From assembly GCA_900544515.1 (NCBI GenBank), contig UQVI01000091.1, positions 1 through 7,801 of the forward strand: a stretch of 7,801 bases of DNA. Reading direction: 5' to 3'. Positions 1-6,279 of this stretch are shown one piece after another. The number at the start of each line of letters is the position of its first letter. Within the stretch, counting starts at the first letter, position 1. Under the pieces are notes generated by a model. That model was not told where the DNA came from and made no database searches. It was given only the letters and a program-made list of their open reading frames with translations. This DNA is from an uncultured Oscillospiraceae bacterium. Its GTDB lineage: Bacteria; Bacillota; Clostridia; Oscillospirales; Acutalibacteraceae. Made by a program: the position numbers and the translations under genes.

Positions 1-1
1 C

Positions 2-70
2 GGCAGTGAGTATACAAAGGCCTATGAAACAAGCTGGGATGAAAATGGTAATCTTATATTTACCGAGTAA
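2..70 (+). CDS. C-terminal fragment of an unidentified protein (5' end outside window)
   Basis: An open frame runs from base 2 to a TAA at 68-70 and encodes 22 residues ending in DENGNLIFTE. The body of the gene lies off the left edge. The fragment is polar and acidic with no recognisable motif, so no family can be named. Support for a real gene end is positional: the stop sits 34 bases before a strong hairpin terminator at 105-144, the arrangement expected of a + strand gene converging on the XRE gene. With so few codons the frame could be open by chance. Confidence 0.4.
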   Translation, partial: GSEYTKAYETSWDENGNLIFTE

Positions 71-104
71 AGTAAGTACGAAACAACTGAATCGCTGATT
101 TAAT

Positions 105-144
105 AAAAGCAAATGAGATACCTTTCAGTATCTCATTTGCTTTT
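105..144. terminator. Bidirectional intrinsic terminator between convergent genes
   Basis: A perfect 16-bp inverted repeat (105-120 with 129-144) encloses an 8-base spacer. The outer part of the stem is AAAA on the left and TTTT on the right, so RNA from either strand forms a hairpin followed by U residues; the + strand run continues as TTTTT at 141-145. It would end both the partial + strand gene and the minus-strand XRE gene, whose last codons and stop (133-135) lie inside the right arm. Confidence 0.85.
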
Positions 145-786
145 TATGTTCTTGATGATTCGGGTTATGAGTTTTGTGATTCCTGTTCCTGTTATTACAA
201 ATACATAAGAAAAAATCAAGTGTGCAAGTCCATACATTATTCCGACTTCAAAAGCCTGATCTTCACTCCAGTACAGATAATTTGACGGAAAGAATGAAAT
301 CAGAACAATCCATGGGAAAATGGCTTTCAGTTTAAAGCTGATATTTGTTAAACCGAGCAGGAGTGATACAAGAGGTGTGACAATGAAAGCCAGACCTAAA
401 AGCAGTCCCATTGCATCAGAAGGGCTTGCACCGATTGTGAATCCGTAAATTGCTACAACCTCCACAGCAACAAACAGAGCATAGATTATTTTATGCAGAC
501 TGCTGATTTGCTTTTTATTCGTTGTCAGGGTATTTACAATGGTTTCTTCATATTTTTCTATTTTCTTTTCTTCTTCGATTGTTTCACCGATTAATATTTC
601 ATTTACAGATACTTCCAACACCTCTGATAATGGAATTAAAAGTGAGACATCGGGTATGCCTTTTCCTGTTTCCCAGCGTGATACTGCTTTGTCAGTTACA
701 CCAAGCTTTTCAGCAAGCTGCTTTTGAGTGAGATTTTTCAGTGCTCTTTGCTCCTTGATAAATTCACCGATGATTTTGTTGTCCAT
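133..786 (-). CDS. XRE-family transcriptional regulator with C-terminal membrane domain
   Basis: This 217-residue protein has an N-terminal Cro/C1-type helix-turn-helix (about residues 6-62; LTQKQLAEKLGVTDKAVSRW contains the two helices). A short charged, probably helical linker follows (about 68-98). Four hydrophobic stretches at about 99-119, 125-146, 153-171 and 181-202 look like membrane segments. The layout matches the membrane-anchored XRE regulators common in Firmicutes, in which the membrane part is thought to sense a signal or tether the DNA-binding domain. The open frame extends to 819, but the start at 786 is preferred: AAGGAGG (794-800, complement) lies 7 bases upstream and the helix-turn-helix follows directly. 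It appears monocistronic, with its own promoter and flanking terminators. The target genes are unknown; autoregulation is possible. Confidence 0.9.
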   Translation of the reverse strand: MDNKIIGEFIKEQRALKNLTQKQLAEKLGVTDKAVSRWETGKGIPDVSLLIPLSEVLEVSVNEILIGETIEEEKKIEKYEETIVNTLTTNKKQISSLHKIIYALFVAVEVVAIYGFTIGASPSDAMGLLLGLAFIVTPLVSLLLGLTNISFKLKAIFPWIVLISFFPSNYLYWSEDQAFEVGIMYGLAHLIFSYVFVITGTGITKLITRIIKNIKSK

Positions 787-807
787 AGCTCTTCCTCCTT
801 TGGCTTT

Positions 808-836
808 ATTATATAGCAACGATTAAAAAAAGTCAC
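808..836 (-). promoter_or_regulatory. Probable sigma-A promoter of the XRE regulator gene
   Basis: Read on the minus strand there is a perfect -10 TATAAT (808-813), 17 bases from GTGACT (831-836), a 4 of 6 match to TTGACA. The -10 ends about 21 bases upstream of the chosen start codon, leaving room for the AAGGAGG site. The -35 element lies inside the right-hand terminator hairpin of the sigma-factor operon, so the same bases serve two elements. Confidence 0.6.
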
Positions 837-861
837 CCTATGTATCATAGAGTGACTTTTT
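825..861 (-). terminator. Intrinsic terminator of the ECF sigma-factor operon
   Basis: Bases 832-841 pair with 847-856 (GTCAC with GTGAC, one C/A mismatch, then CTAT with ATAG) around a 5-base loop. The stem is extended by an A-tract (825-831) opposite a T-tract (857-861). Transcribed leftward, the hairpin is followed by seven U residues. It lies 68 bases past the sigma-factor stop. The symmetric A/T flanks mean it could also work in the + direction. Confidence 0.75.
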
Positions 862-888
862 CTAGTCTTTATTTACCGCATATAAGCA

Positions 889-916
889 GATAACAGTGAT
901 TGATATCGCTGTTATT
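889..916. other. Second hairpin just downstream of the sigma-factor gene
   Basis: Bases 890-900 pair with 905-915 (ATAACAG with CTGTTAT, then a T/G wobble and GAT with ATC) around a TGAT loop. The hairpin starts 13 bases after the sigma-factor stop. The T-run (915-919) is on the + strand side, so it resembles an intrinsic terminator only for rightward transcription. For the leftward sigma mRNA it would be a 3' end-protecting stem or a first barrier before the terminator at 825-861. Confidence 0.5.
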
Positions 917-928
917 TTTATTAGAAAA

Positions 929-1417
929 TCAAATAGTATTAACATTGTTTTTTATTTTTTCTCTGAGTTTTTGCAATCTCGTTCTTACAGCTGAAGAGCT
1001 TAAGCCAAGCATTTTACCGATTTCATTGCTTTTGTAGCCCTGACCGGTGAGTATCAGCAATTGCTTATCCTGAAAGTTGACAACACTTTGCATTGACAGT
1101 TTCAGGTCAACATCATCCGTAAATGCATTGTTATCGCGTATCTCAAAATCATTTGCAAGAGATATGGTATCAAGCATCATAGCTTTTTGGCGATACCTGT
1201 CACAGCGTACATTTTTTGCTATGCGAAAGATGTACGCTTTTTTATTTTTTATGAACTGCATATTCGCAATCCAGCTCCAAAGCTGCAAAAAGGTTTGCTG
1301 TGTCAGGTCCTCAGCCTCATCAGCGTCAAACTCCTTTTTGAAATAGGATAAAACCTTTTTATAGTGTTTTTCATATAGCTCGTTAAAGAGTGTGACACAG
1401 TTCTGATTATTATCCAT
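929..1417 (-). CDS. ECF-type (sigma-70 family, group 4) RNA polymerase sigma factor
   Basis: This 162-residue protein has the two-domain build of extracytoplasmic-function sigma factors. Region 2 spans about residues 14-78, with the characteristic acidic DADEAEDLTQQTFLQLW stretch (31-47) and the basic region 2.3/2.4 segment RIAKNVRCDRYRQK. Region 4 spans about 110-157, with a helix-turn-helix in SNEIGKMLGLSSSAVRTRLQ. Regions 1 and 3 are absent, as is normal for this group. The protein would direct RNA polymerase to a small set of stress or envelope promoters. The start codon lies inside the end of the upstream gene (8-base overlap) with only a weak AGAAG-like ribosome site, which points to translational coupling. 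No anti-sigma factor with a membrane segment or zinc-binding motif is encoded next to it. The target regulon is unknown. Confidence 0.9.
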   Translation of the reverse strand: MDNNQNCVTLFNELYEKHYKKVLSYFKKEFDADEAEDLTQQTFLQLWSWIANMQFIKNKKAYIFRIAKNVRCDRYRQKAMMLDTISLANDFEIRDNNAFTDDVDLKLSMQSVVNFQDKQLLILTGQGYKSNEIGKMLGLSSSAVRTRLQKLREKIKNNVNTI

Positions 1418-2075
1418 TAACTTCTATTTTGTTTCCTGCTGTTGCAATTGTCTGTATATAGCCTAAAATACTGCTGTCGCATTTTATGGTTGCTCCTGCC
1501 ACAAAGTAAATCTGCTTGCTTTTCAGTAATTCAAGTGTGACATCATTGTATATTACCATATTTCTGCCTGCAGCAATAACTGTGTTGTCCTTTAAGTTCT
1601 CAAGGAAAAGACTGTCAATTTTTGCATCGGACGGAAGAAGTTTTGTATCCTGTATTTCAAATGGGACTTTTACGCAGGAGCCGTTTTGTATTACAAAATT
1701 AATTCTTGTGCTGCCGTCGTAAATGGTTGTTCCGTTTGAAAAAATTTCAACCGGCTCATTACTTTCAATTTTCTGAATAACGCCTAACCCATTGATTAAA
1801 TGAATTGCGTTTTGTGTGTAATTTGCCTGATTGAGCATCGTTGCACCATTGAAGGTAACGATTTTTTTATCATCAGGCAGGTTGAGCGTCGCTGCAACAT
1901 TTTTGACTTTGATATTGCCGTATGCCGTCATAAGTTCCTCACTTGGATTTTCCGAGAAAACGACACAGGCAGAATTTAATAGTTTTACATTTTCAAGTGC
2001 CTGCGGTGTGTATTTTCTTAAATCGAGTATTGCTTCATTAATGATGTGCTTTTTCTTATTTCTGTTGAAGAACAT
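1410..2075 (-). CDS. Conserved-looking hypothetical protein, possibly beta-repeat, paired with ECF sigma factor
   Basis: I do not recognise this 221-residue protein. It begins with a basic stretch (MFFNRNKKKH) and a short amphipathic segment. The rest is mostly short hydrophobic/polar alternations punctuated by recurring glycine turns: NGATM near 76-80, NGTTI near 114-118, AAGRNMVI near 168-175, AGATI near 193-197 and ATAGNKI near 211-217. That spacing suggests a beta-rich, perhaps beta-solenoid fold, reminiscent of bactofilin-like proteins, but this is only a guess. There is no signal peptide or membrane segment, so it is probably cytoplasmic. The start at 2075 follows a GGCGGAG ribosome site by 5 bases. 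Its end overlaps the sigma-factor start (ATGGATAATAA), so the two are one operon. It could modulate the sigma factor in place of a classical anti-sigma protein; this is inference from position. Confidence 0.7.
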   Translation of the reverse strand: MFFNRNKKKHIINEAILDLRKYTPQALENVKLLNSACVVFSENPSEELMTAYGNIKVKNVAATLNLPDDKKIVTFNGATMLNQANYTQNAIHLINGLGVIQKIESNEPVEIFSNGTTIYDGSTRINFVIQNGSCVKVPFEIQDTKLLPSDAKIDSLFLENLKDNTVIAAGRNMVIYNDVTLELLKSKQIYFVAGATIKCDSSILGYIQTIATAGNKIEVNG

Positions 2076-2121
2076 AAATTCTCCGCCTTTCTTTGTTGAT
2101 TAAGAGCTCTTCACCTATATA

Positions 2122-2148
2122 GACGTTGGAAATATCAAAAGTGTCTGC
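2122..2148 (-). promoter_or_regulatory. Possible ECF-type promoter of the hypothetical protein-sigma factor operon
   Basis: On the minus strand, upstream of the 2075 start, the segment CCAACGTCTATATAGG contains CGTC (2122-2125), the kind of -10 core used by many Firmicutes ECF sigma factors. It is preceded by 17 bases and GCAGAC (2143-2148) as a tentative -35. No good TTGACA element stands at the right distance from the adjoining TATATA, which makes a sigma-A promoter less likely. Autoregulation by the ECF factor encoded two genes down would be typical. The -35 assignment is uncertain. Confidence 0.3.
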
Positions 2149-2171
2149 ACATATTGAAAATTTTTTTAACT

Positions 2172-2198
2172 AAAAAGACACGGCGTTTGCCGTGCCTT
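2172..2198 (-). terminator. Intrinsic terminator of the tetR-kinase operon
   Basis: Bases 2179-2184 pair with 2189-2194 around a GTTT loop, giving a GC-rich CACGGC/GCCGTG stem. One mismatch and three further pairs extend it. In the leftward direction it is followed by five U residues (2172-2176). It begins 18 bases after the kinase stop codon and separates the kinase from the sigma-factor operon. Confidence 0.85.
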
Positions 2199-2215
2199 AT
2201 TAAAATATGTGTTTA

Positions 2216-3829
2216 TTAACCATTAAGTATTGCAAAGTTTTCTTTATTGCATTTATAAAGATTCTGGAAAACTCTGAAGTTTTTATCATAAACCTCTTTG
2301 TGTGCCTTGTTAGGGTGGTAAACGGTTTTTGCAGGGATAAGCTTTTTAACATCTTTCATAGTCGGAATAACACCTGTTCCTACTGCGATACAAGCTGCTG
2401 CGCCGACTGCACCAATATTCTGAGGCGAGTCAACAACCTCAACATCTCTCTGCAGGATGTCTGCGAGAATCTGACAGGTGGTTTCGCCGAGTGCACCGCC
2501 GCCGCAGAAACGTATAGCTTTTGAAGTTGCAACCTTCTTTTCCTGTCTTTCAAGCATCCAGCGCATATGGAAACAGATTCCTTCAACAACTGAACGGATA
2601 AGCTCCGTCTTTCCTGTTTCAAGACGGATATTGAAGAACATACCTGCTGCATTCGGATCCTCAAACGGACAACGGTTACCGTGAAGCCAAGGGGTGAAGA
2701 TTACACCGTTTGAGCCTGCAGGAATGGAATCAATAACCTCTTCAAGATAGTCATACATATTGAATTCAACCTGTTCCAGACTGTCAGCCGCATTGCCGTA
2801 TTTTTTTAGGAAATATCCAATTTCATCAAGTGCAAGGTGATCTTTAACCCAGCCAACGCATTTGTTGGAGGTTTCAAGCTCGCCGAAATAGTTATATGAT
2901 TCAGGGTCAGCACCAACAATTGCTGCCATCATTGCACCTGCATCAACAGTCTGCTGCGCACAAACAGTTCCAACCCATCCTGATGTGCCGGAGTAAATAT
3001 GTGTGTCACCGTTTTCAACAGCGCCCGCACCTACACCAATTAGTGATGCATCACCGCCTCCGCCGTAAACAGCAGTACCTACGGCGAGACCAAGCTCTTT
3101 AGCAGCCAGCTCTGTGATTTCTCCAACCTTTTCAGTACACTTCTTGATAGGTGGAAGATGTTCAATATTTACACCTACCATATCACATATTGGTTTGCAC
3201 CAACCTTCGTGACCTTTTCTTGTATCATAAAGGAGAGTAGCGAATGCGGAGTCTGTTGTCATAACAAATTCACCGCTGGCACGGCAGATGAGATATTCCT
3301 TGATATCCAGCCACTTGTAAATTTTTTTAAAGTTTTCAGGCTCATGTGCTTCAACCCATTTGTATTTCCAGATAGGGTCCTTAACGGATGAAGAAACTGC
3401 ACCTGTGTATCTGAGATATTTAAGAAGCTTTGTAACCTCAGCTCCTGCAATCTGGAAACCGTGTGAAATACCTTTCTTGATTTCTTCTCTTGCTCTCTGA
3501 TCCATATAAGTCATAGGACGGCGGATGCAGTTACCCTCCTTGTCAACAAGAACAAGACCCTGCATGGCAGAGCAGAAGCTGATACCTTCAATTTGCTCCT
3601 TGCTGATATTAGGCATTTTTTCAAAAACGGTTTTGGTAGTGCTGCACATTGCTTCCCACCATTCATCTGCGTCCTGCTCAGAACCGCCCTTAACACCTGT
3701 TTCATCATCAACATAGAGTCCGTAGCCTGCTGTTGATGAAGCAAGAATATTCATAGTCTTGTCAATCTCAATCAGACAGGTTTTGATTCCTGTTGTGCCG
3801 ATGTCGTAGGTAATTACATATTTACTCAT
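2216..3829 (-). CDS. FGGY-family carbohydrate kinase (xylulokinase-like)
   Basis: This 537-residue cytoplasmic enzyme should transfer phosphate from ATP to a sugar, ketose or polyol hydroxyl. The FGGY/actin-like ATPase fold is clear. The N-terminal phosphate loop is YDIGTTGIK (8-16). YMDQRA (108-113) sits where xylulokinases have the substrate-contacting WxDxR. GGGGD (256-260) carries the probable catalytic base Asp260. SGTSGWV (280-286) is the second phosphate motif, and FCGGGALGETTCQILADIL (441-459) is the C-terminal FGGY adenosine-binding region. It is somewhat longer than typical XylB (near 490). The start at 3829 has AAGGAGG (3836-3842) 6 bases upstream. It follows tetR by 24 bases, so the two are one operon, and it diverges from the aminotransferase-aldolase genes. 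Substrate specificity within the FGGY family (xylulose, ribulose, fuculose, glycerol, erythritol and others) cannot be assigned from motifs; the xylulokinase branch is the closest impression. Confidence 0.88.
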   Translation of the reverse strand: MSKYVITYDIGTTGIKTCLIEIDKTMNILASSTAGYGLYVDDETGVKGGSEQDADEWWEAMCSTTKTVFEKMPNISKEQIEGISFCSAMQGLVLVDKEGNCIRRPMTYMDQRAREEIKKGISHGFQIAGAEVTKLLKYLRYTGAVSSSVKDPIWKYKWVEAHEPENFKKIYKWLDIKEYLICRASGEFVMTTDSAFATLLYDTRKGHEGWCKPICDMVGVNIEHLPPIKKCTEKVGEITELAAKELGLAVGTAVYGGGGDASLIGVGAGAVENGDTHIYSGTSGWVGTVCAQQTVDAGAMMAAIVGADPESYNYFGELETSNKCVGWVKDHLALDEIGYFLKKYGNAADSLEQVEFNMYDYLEEVIDSIPAGSNGVIFTPWLHGNRCPFEDPNAAGMFFNIRLETGKTELIRSVVEGICFHMRWMLERQEKKVATSKAIRFCGGGALGETTCQILADILQRDVEVVDSPQNIGAVGAAACIAVGTGVIPTMKDVKKLIPAKTVYHPNKAHKEVYDKNFRVFQNLYKCNKENFAILNG

Positions 3830-3853
3830 ATTTATCCTCCTTATATTGAGTGT

Positions 3854-4519
3854 TTATTTACCATATGTGAAAGCAGATTCAATAAATTTCAAAAGCTGAG
3901 TTATTACCTGCTCGTCATCCGATTCGTTTATGTCTATATCAGTATAAATTCTGAATTTTTCTCTGTAATAATCACAGGTGTATGCAAACTGCAATGAGGT
4001 GAGAAGACTGTCTAGAAATAAAGCAAAAAGTCTTGGGTCAAGGTCAGAGCGCACATCACCGCCGGCAAGAGCCTGACCGATTGATGTAATATATATTGTA
4101 CTTCTTCTGCTCTCAATCTCCTCAGCGATTGAACGGATTCTTTCCTGTGAACCCTTTTCAGAGCTGATTTCGTTATACATTTTAATATAATTTGAATGTT
4201 TTTTTGAATGCATACAGATTGTGCGTATGAGCTTTTCGGCCTTGATAAGCAATTTATCATCACTTACCATAATATCATATAATGCCTTTTCAAGTATATC
4301 CATACCGTGCTTGAGGCAGGTTATGAATAAATCCTCTTTGGTTGCAAAATATTTGTACATCAAACCAATGGATATTCCTGCATTTTTTGCAATAACATTT
4401 ATATTTGCATTTTCATATCCCTTTGAAGAAAATTCCTCAATACCCACTTCAAGAATTAAATTTTTTCGTTTTTCATCTGCTCGTTCAAAAGCATCTTTGT
4501 GGTATCTTTTTTTTAACAT
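3854..4519 (-). CDS. TetR/AcrR-family transcriptional regulator
   Basis: This 221-residue protein has the TetR N-terminal DNA-binding domain (about 16-63). ILEVGIEEFSSKGYENANIN is followed by the helix-turn-helix VIAKNAGISIGLMYKYFATK, a close match to the family pattern ending in YxxFxxKExL. The C-terminal part (about 70-221) is all-helical and divergent, as expected for a ligand-binding and dimerisation domain. It heads the operon with the FGGY kinase and diverges from the aminotransferase-aldolase operon. The twin dyads at 4715-4755 are its probable operators, so it likely represses the neighbouring genes until a pathway metabolite binds. The ATG at 4519 is the only plausible start: a stop lies upstream in frame with no other start codon between. 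No Shine-Dalgarno sequence precedes it, so translation may be weak. An alternative role as an activator cannot be excluded. Confidence 0.9.
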   Translation of the reverse strand: MLKKRYHKDAFERADEKRKNLILEVGIEEFSSKGYENANINVIAKNAGISIGLMYKYFATKEDLFITCLKHGMDILEKALYDIMVSDDKLLIKAEKLIRTICMHSKKHSNYIKMYNEISSEKGSQERIRSIAEEIESRRSTIYITSIGQALAGGDVRSDLDPRLFALFLDSLLTSLQFAYTCDYYREKFRIYTDIDINESDDEQVITQLLKFIESAFTYGK

Positions 4520-4671
4520 TTTACAAATTTTGTAGCATTGAACAAAAAGAACCTTTACATTTTGTACAAGGTCTACAAATACCCCTCGCTTTTATACTGT
4601 TTGTTAAAGGTATACTAACATTATTTTTATACTTTTGCAACAAATATTACTAAATTTTCATTCAAAAGTAT

Positions 4672-4699
4672 TTGACAAATCGGTAAAAAGTGATATACT
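4672..4699 (+). promoter_or_regulatory. Strong sigma-A promoter with extended -10 for the aminotransferase-aldolase operon
   Basis: A perfect -35 TTGACA (4672-4677) is followed after 16 bases by TATACT (4694-4699), which is preceded by TGA and so forms an extended -10 (TGnTATACT). Transcription would start near 4706, giving a leader of about 77 bases that contains both presumed TetR operators. A promoter this close to consensus would need a repressor to be regulated, which fits the tandem sites just downstream. Confidence 0.85.
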
Positions 4700-4714
4700 T
4701 AATGTGTAAATTAA

Positions 4715-4730
4715 GTGAGCGGTTACTCAC
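4715..4730. promoter_or_regulatory. Presumed TetR operator, promoter-proximal copy
   Basis: GTGAGCGGTTACTCAC has perfect 5-base outer arms (GTGAG/CTCAC) around a 6-base core. It begins about 10 bases after the predicted transcription start. It is one of two near-identical copies; the match GTGAGCGGTYACTCACAT extends over 18 bases. Dyads of this size with TGAG/CTCA ends are typical TetR-family targets. Confidence 0.75.
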
Positions 4731-4739
4731 ATAGATGTG

Positions 4740-4755
4740 GTGAGCGGTCACTCAC
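4740..4755. promoter_or_regulatory. Presumed TetR operator, distal copy
   Basis: GTGAGCGGTCACTCAC differs from the first copy at one base (C for T at the tenth position), which makes the dyad slightly better (an added G/C inner pair). The copies are 25 bases apart start to start, about two and a half helical turns, so two dimers would bind without overlapping. It ends 27 bases before the aminotransferase start codon. Confidence 0.75.
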
Positions 4756-4782
4756 ATTAAAATATTTTAAGGGGGATTTACT

Positions 4783-6264
4783 ATGGATACAAGATTCGCT
4801 ATTTCAGAGTATCCTGATGCAGCCATTCTTACAGCTCAGCTGGATGCGCTCATCAAAAAACCAATTTATTCAATCAACCGTGACGCTCTTAAGAAATATG
4901 AAGATGAATATTTCGCAAAGAAGTGTGCAAAATCAAAGGAAATGATTACTGAAGCTAAGCAGGTTATTCCTGGCGGTGTTCAGCACAACCTTGCTTTTAA
5001 CTATCCTTTCCCAATCGTTATGACAAAGGCTAAGGGTAACAGACTTTATGACATCGACGGTAATGAGTATTTTGACTTCCTTCAGGCAGGCGGTCCTACA
5101 ATTATCGGTTCAAATGATGATGTTGTAAAAGAAAAGGTTAAGGAGCTTCTTGATGACTGCGGTCCTTCAACAGGTCTTTTCCATCCTTTTGAATACAAGC
5201 TTGCTAAGAAGATTTCAGAGTGTGTTCCTTCAGTAGAAATGTTCCGTATGCTCGGTTCAGGTACTGAGGCTTGTATGTGTGCAGTTCGTGTAGCTCGTCT
5301 TGCAACAGGCCATAAGAACATCATCAAAATGGGCGGCGCTTATCACGGCTGGTCAGATCAGCTTGCTTGGGGTATGCGTGTACCTGGTACACTTAACCTT
5401 CAGTCACACGGCGTTCCTATGTTCGTATTCAAGCATACACAGGAATTCTTCCCTAATGATCTTAAGAGCCTTGAGAGAAAGCTCATCCTCAACAAGTTCA
5501 GAGGCGGCACAGCTGCTGTATTCATTGAGCCAATCGGTCCTGAGTCAGCAACACGTCCTGTTGATAAGGACTTCCCTAAAGGCGTACAGGCACTCTGCCG
5601 TAAGTATGGTGCACTCCTTGTTTGTGACGAGGTTGTATCAGGCTTCCGTATCGGTCTTTCAGGTGCACAGGGTTATTATGGTATTGATCCTGATATCACA
5701 ATCTTCGGTAAGATTATTGCCGGCGGTTATCCGGGCGCAGGCGGTATCGGTGGTCACAGAGAAGTTATGAAGTATCTTGGTGCAGGTCTTGATAAGGCTG
5801 AAGGCAAGAAGATTCATAAGGCAATGTGCGGCGGTACAATGGCTGCTACTCCTATTTCCTGCTGTGCAGGTTACACAGTAATCTGTGAAATTGAAAAGAG
5901 AAACGCTTGCCAGGTTGCAGGTCAGATGGCTGACAGACTTGTTAAGGGTATCAATGAATCAATCAAGAAGTATGATCTTCCATTTGTTTGCTACAACATC
6001 GGTTCTGTATGTCACTTACATACAGTTGCTACAATGCACTTCAAGGTTGACTGGAAGAAGCCTTGGACAATTCCGAATACACTTAAGCAGACAGGCATCC
6101 GTCAGACAGAGATGCAGTATATGGGTGCTGCTTATATGGCAGAAGGTCTTGTAACTCTTGCAGGTTCACGTCTTTACACCTCAAGTGCTTATACTGAAGA
6201 AGACATTGATGAATGTATCCGTCGTTTTGATAAGGTGCTTTCACAGTGTGAGCAGATAGGTTAA
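4783..6264 (+). CDS. Class III PLP-dependent aminotransferase (glutamate-1-semialdehyde 2,1-aminomutase-like)
   Basis: This 493-residue cytoplasmic enzyme is a fold-type I, class III aminotransferase. GSGTEA (158-163) is the phosphate-binding loop and GGAYHGW (184-190) the cofactor-stacking segment. CDEVVSGFR (281-289) has Asp282 for the pyridine nitrogen. FGKIIAGGYPGAGGIGG (308-324) carries the probable Schiff-base Lys310. The motifs resemble HemL-type aminomutases more than ornithine or GABA aminotransferases. A true tetrapyrrole HemL is unlikely: the protein has about 60 extra N-terminal residues (HemL is near 430), lies beside sugar-catabolism genes and sits under a TetR operator. It may transaminate or shift an amino group on a sugar-derived ketone or aldehyde; the substrate is unknown. 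The start at 4783 has AAGGGGGA (4769-4776) 6 bases upstream. It is the first gene of an operon with the aldolase 82 bases downstream. Confidence 0.88.
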   Translation: MDTRFAISEYPDAAILTAQLDALIKKPIYSINRDALKKYEDEYFAKKCAKSKEMITEAKQVIPGGVQHNLAFNYPFPIVMTKAKGNRLYDIDGNEYFDFLQAGGPTIIGSNDDVVKEKVKELLDDCGPSTGLFHPFEYKLAKKISECVPSVEMFRMLGSGTEACMCAVRVARLATGHKNIIKMGGAYHGWSDQLAWGMRVPGTLNLQSHGVPMFVFKHTQEFFPNDLKSLERKLILNKFRGGTAAVFIEPIGPESATRPVDKDFPKGVQALCRKYGALLVCDEVVSGFRIGLSGAQGYYGIDPDITIFGKIIAGGYPGAGGIGGHREVMKYLGAGLDKAEGKKIHKAMCGGTMAATPISCCAGYTVICEIEKRNACQVAGQMADRLVKGINESIKKYDLPFVCYNIGSVCHLHTVATMHFKVDWKKPWTIPNTLKQTGIRQTEMQYMGAAYMAEGLVTLAGSRLYTSSAYTEEDIDECIRRFDKVLSQCEQIG

Positions 6265-6279
6265 TCTGAAATACTTTCA

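Larger units (their letters stand above)
4520..4782. promoter_or_regulatory. Divergent regulatory region between tetR and the aminotransferase gene
   Basis: This AT-rich intergenic stretch holds the rightward promoter (4672-4699) and twin operators (4715-4755). An 8-bp inverted repeat, TACTTTTG (4630-4637) and CAAAAGTA (4663-4670), ends two bases before the rightward -35. On the tetR side there is a hairpin-forming segment at 4551-4572 and the dyad TACAAATTTTGTA at 4522-4534, directly in front of the tetR start codon. The leftward tetR promoter is unclear; the best weak candidate is TTGCAA (4635-4640) with TAGTAT (4612-4617), spacing 17, each 4 of 6. Confidence 0.7.

Noticed and set aside
787..819. 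Upstream in-frame ATG at 819 extending the XRE regulator by 11 residues
   Set aside because: The AAGGAGG ribosome site at 794-800 is placed for the start at 786 and would lie inside the coding region of the longer form. The -10 element at 808-813 would also be inside it.
2216..3829. Assigning the kinase firmly as xylB
   Set aside because: FGGY motifs identify the family but not the sugar. No xylose isomerase or xylose transporter is visible, and the neighbours point to a different substrate.
4706..4782. Riboswitch in the leader of the aminotransferase operon
   Set aside because: The leader is only about 77 bases, is largely occupied by the two DNA operator dyads, and shows no known aptamer core or terminator/anti-terminator pair.
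5300..5770. 156-codon + strand open frame within the aminotransferase gene
   Set aside because: It lies wholly inside a gene with intact catalytic motifs in another frame, has no ribosome site, and its translation is low-complexity (serine- and leucine-rich) with no motif.
4783..6264. Calling the aminotransferase hemL for tetrapyrrole synthesis
   Set aside because: It shares the family motifs but has a long N-terminal extension, no other heme genes nearby, and an inducible-looking operator with sugar-catabolism neighbours.
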